Assembly: GCA_030527385.1 (NCBI GenBank)
Contig: JAUNAY010000075.1
Span: 1-6,069, forward strand
From: Fusobacterium sp.
Lineage (GTDB): Bacteria; Fusobacteriota; Fusobacteriia; Fusobacteriales; Fusobacteriaceae
Direction: 5' to 3'
Length of the DNA: 6,069 bases
The position numbers were made by a program, and so were the translations under genes. Under the pieces are notes generated by a model. The model was not told the DNA's origin and did no database searches. It saw only the letters and a program-made list of their open reading frames with translations. This document shows, piece after piece, positions 5,332 to 6,069 of this stretch. Position 1 is the first letter of the stretch. Each line of letters opens with the position of its first letter.

Positions 5332-6069
5332 TTATCTTTCTACTTTTTTAAAATCTTCTATAAAATCTCCAATATATTCTATCACATCTTTTAAAATTCT
5401 TTCTCCTAACTCTTTAGTAGAATTTTTAGGGTCATATGGTCCTATCCACCCGTGTGGAACTACGCTTTTAAAATCTCTCATAACTTTAATAGTTCCATTT
5501 TTATATGAATGCAATGAAATATACTTGTTAGTAATCTCTTTTGAAAGATTATTTATTATTAATGGTTCACAATAAGAAAGATTCACTGAATTTTCATCTA
5601 CTGCCATTGCCACACTTGTTTCTTGAATATCTCCGTGCCCTCCATCATAATCTGGATTTAAAAGTTTTGCTAAATTCCACCAATCTATTGTAGCAACTAT
5701 TCCACCTTTTTCAAAAGTATCCAATCCAACTTGATCTAAAGCTGATATATTCCCACCGTGTCCATTTACAAATATAAACTTTTTAACTCCGTGTTTTATT
5801 AATGATTCTGTTATTGAGTTTAAAACTCTGATTAAGTTTTCTGTTCCTATATTAATAGTTCCTGGAAAATCTTTTATAGATTGACAATTACCATATGGAA
5901 TTGGTGGTAATGCCAATATGTCATCTCTTTTAGATAATTCTTTAACTATGTAATCTGGTATTATATAATCTGTTCCTAGTGGTGCTTGTGCTCCGTGATA
6001 CTCAACACTTCCAATAGCTATCATAGCAATTGGTTCTTTTTTTATAAACTCCATTGCTTCCTTTGCTGG
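5332..6069 (-). CDS. Creatininase-family amidohydrolase (partial at right edge)
   Basis: Metal-dependent hydrolase of the creatininase superfamily, which includes creatinine amidohydrolase, MftE, the archaeal formamide hydrolase ArfB and the inositol-pathway enzyme IolN. Numbering from the ATG at 6052-6054, family motifs are GSVEYHGAQAPLGTD (15-29, likely ligands E18, H20, D29), FPGT (63-66), FVNGHGGN (95-102, H99) and GGHGDIQETS (138-147, H140 and E145). The C-terminal GWIGPYDP (202-209) matches the usual GVWGDP block. The frame stays open from that ATG to the window edge (codons P-A-K-E-A). Family members usually have 20-30 residues before the GSxE motif, so the real start is probably outside the window. 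AGGA near 6060 could alternatively serve the ATG at 6054. There is no signal peptide in the visible part. The substrate need not be creatinine: the common HAGE motif is HGDI here. Confidence 0.88.
   Translation of the reverse strand, partial: PAKEAMEFIKKEPIAMIAIGSVEYHGAQAPLGTDYIIPDYIVKELSKRDDILALPPIPYGNCQSIKDFPGTINIGTENLIRVLNSITESLIKHGVKKFIFVNGHGGNISALDQVGLDTFEKGGIVATIDWWNLAKLLNPDYDGGHGDIQETSVAMAVDENSVNLSYCEPLIINNLSKEITNKYISLHSYKNGTIKVMRDFKSVVPHGWIGPYDPKNSTKELGERILKDVIEYIGDFIEDFKKVER

Overview
The window is very AT-rich and densely coded. It has near-consensus GGAGG-type ribosome binding sites and short intergenic gaps. The transporter's binding protein has a cleavable type I signal peptide with no lipobox cysteine, so it is a free periplasmic protein, which points to an organism with an outer membrane. 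Together with the low GC this suggests Fusobacteria (Fusobacterium or Cetobacterium type). The assignment is inferred from composition and protein style only.

Layout, left to right. (1) The last 16 codons of a plus-strand gene lie at 3-53 and resemble the C-terminal helix of a long-chain flavodoxin. (2) A symmetric, probably bidirectional terminator (59-94) separates that gene from everything else. (3) All other genes are on the minus strand, so transcription runs from right to left. Read in that direction they are: a creatininase-family amidohydrolase (cut by the right edge), a strong hairpin terminator, an acetamidase/formamidase-family protein, a promoter with a perfect TATAAT extended -10, a PHP-domain metal-dependent phosphoesterase, and a complete ABC importer. 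The importer consists of a periplasmic binding protein, a fused two-domain permease and an ATPase. It ends at the shared terminator.

How the genes may work together. The PHP gene and the three importer genes look like one four-gene operon of about 4.2 kb. The importer belongs to the ferric-iron / 2-aminoethylphosphonate / hexose-phosphate superfamily (FbpABC, AfuABC), which is often auto-annotated as an iron transporter. Its binding protein lacks the paired tyrosines used for Fe3+ binding in FbpA, and it is co-transcribed with a likely phosphoesterase. An organic, possibly phosphorylated, substrate is therefore at least as plausible as iron. Two C-N hydrolases of the creatininase and formamidase/acetamidase families sit directly upstream on the same strand. 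This suggests, as inference only, an uptake-and-hydrolysis module for an amide-containing or cyclic nitrogenous compound that gives up ammonia or formate. No mobile element, CRISPR array, tRNA or rRNA was seen, and no gene-free stretch exceeds 100 bases.
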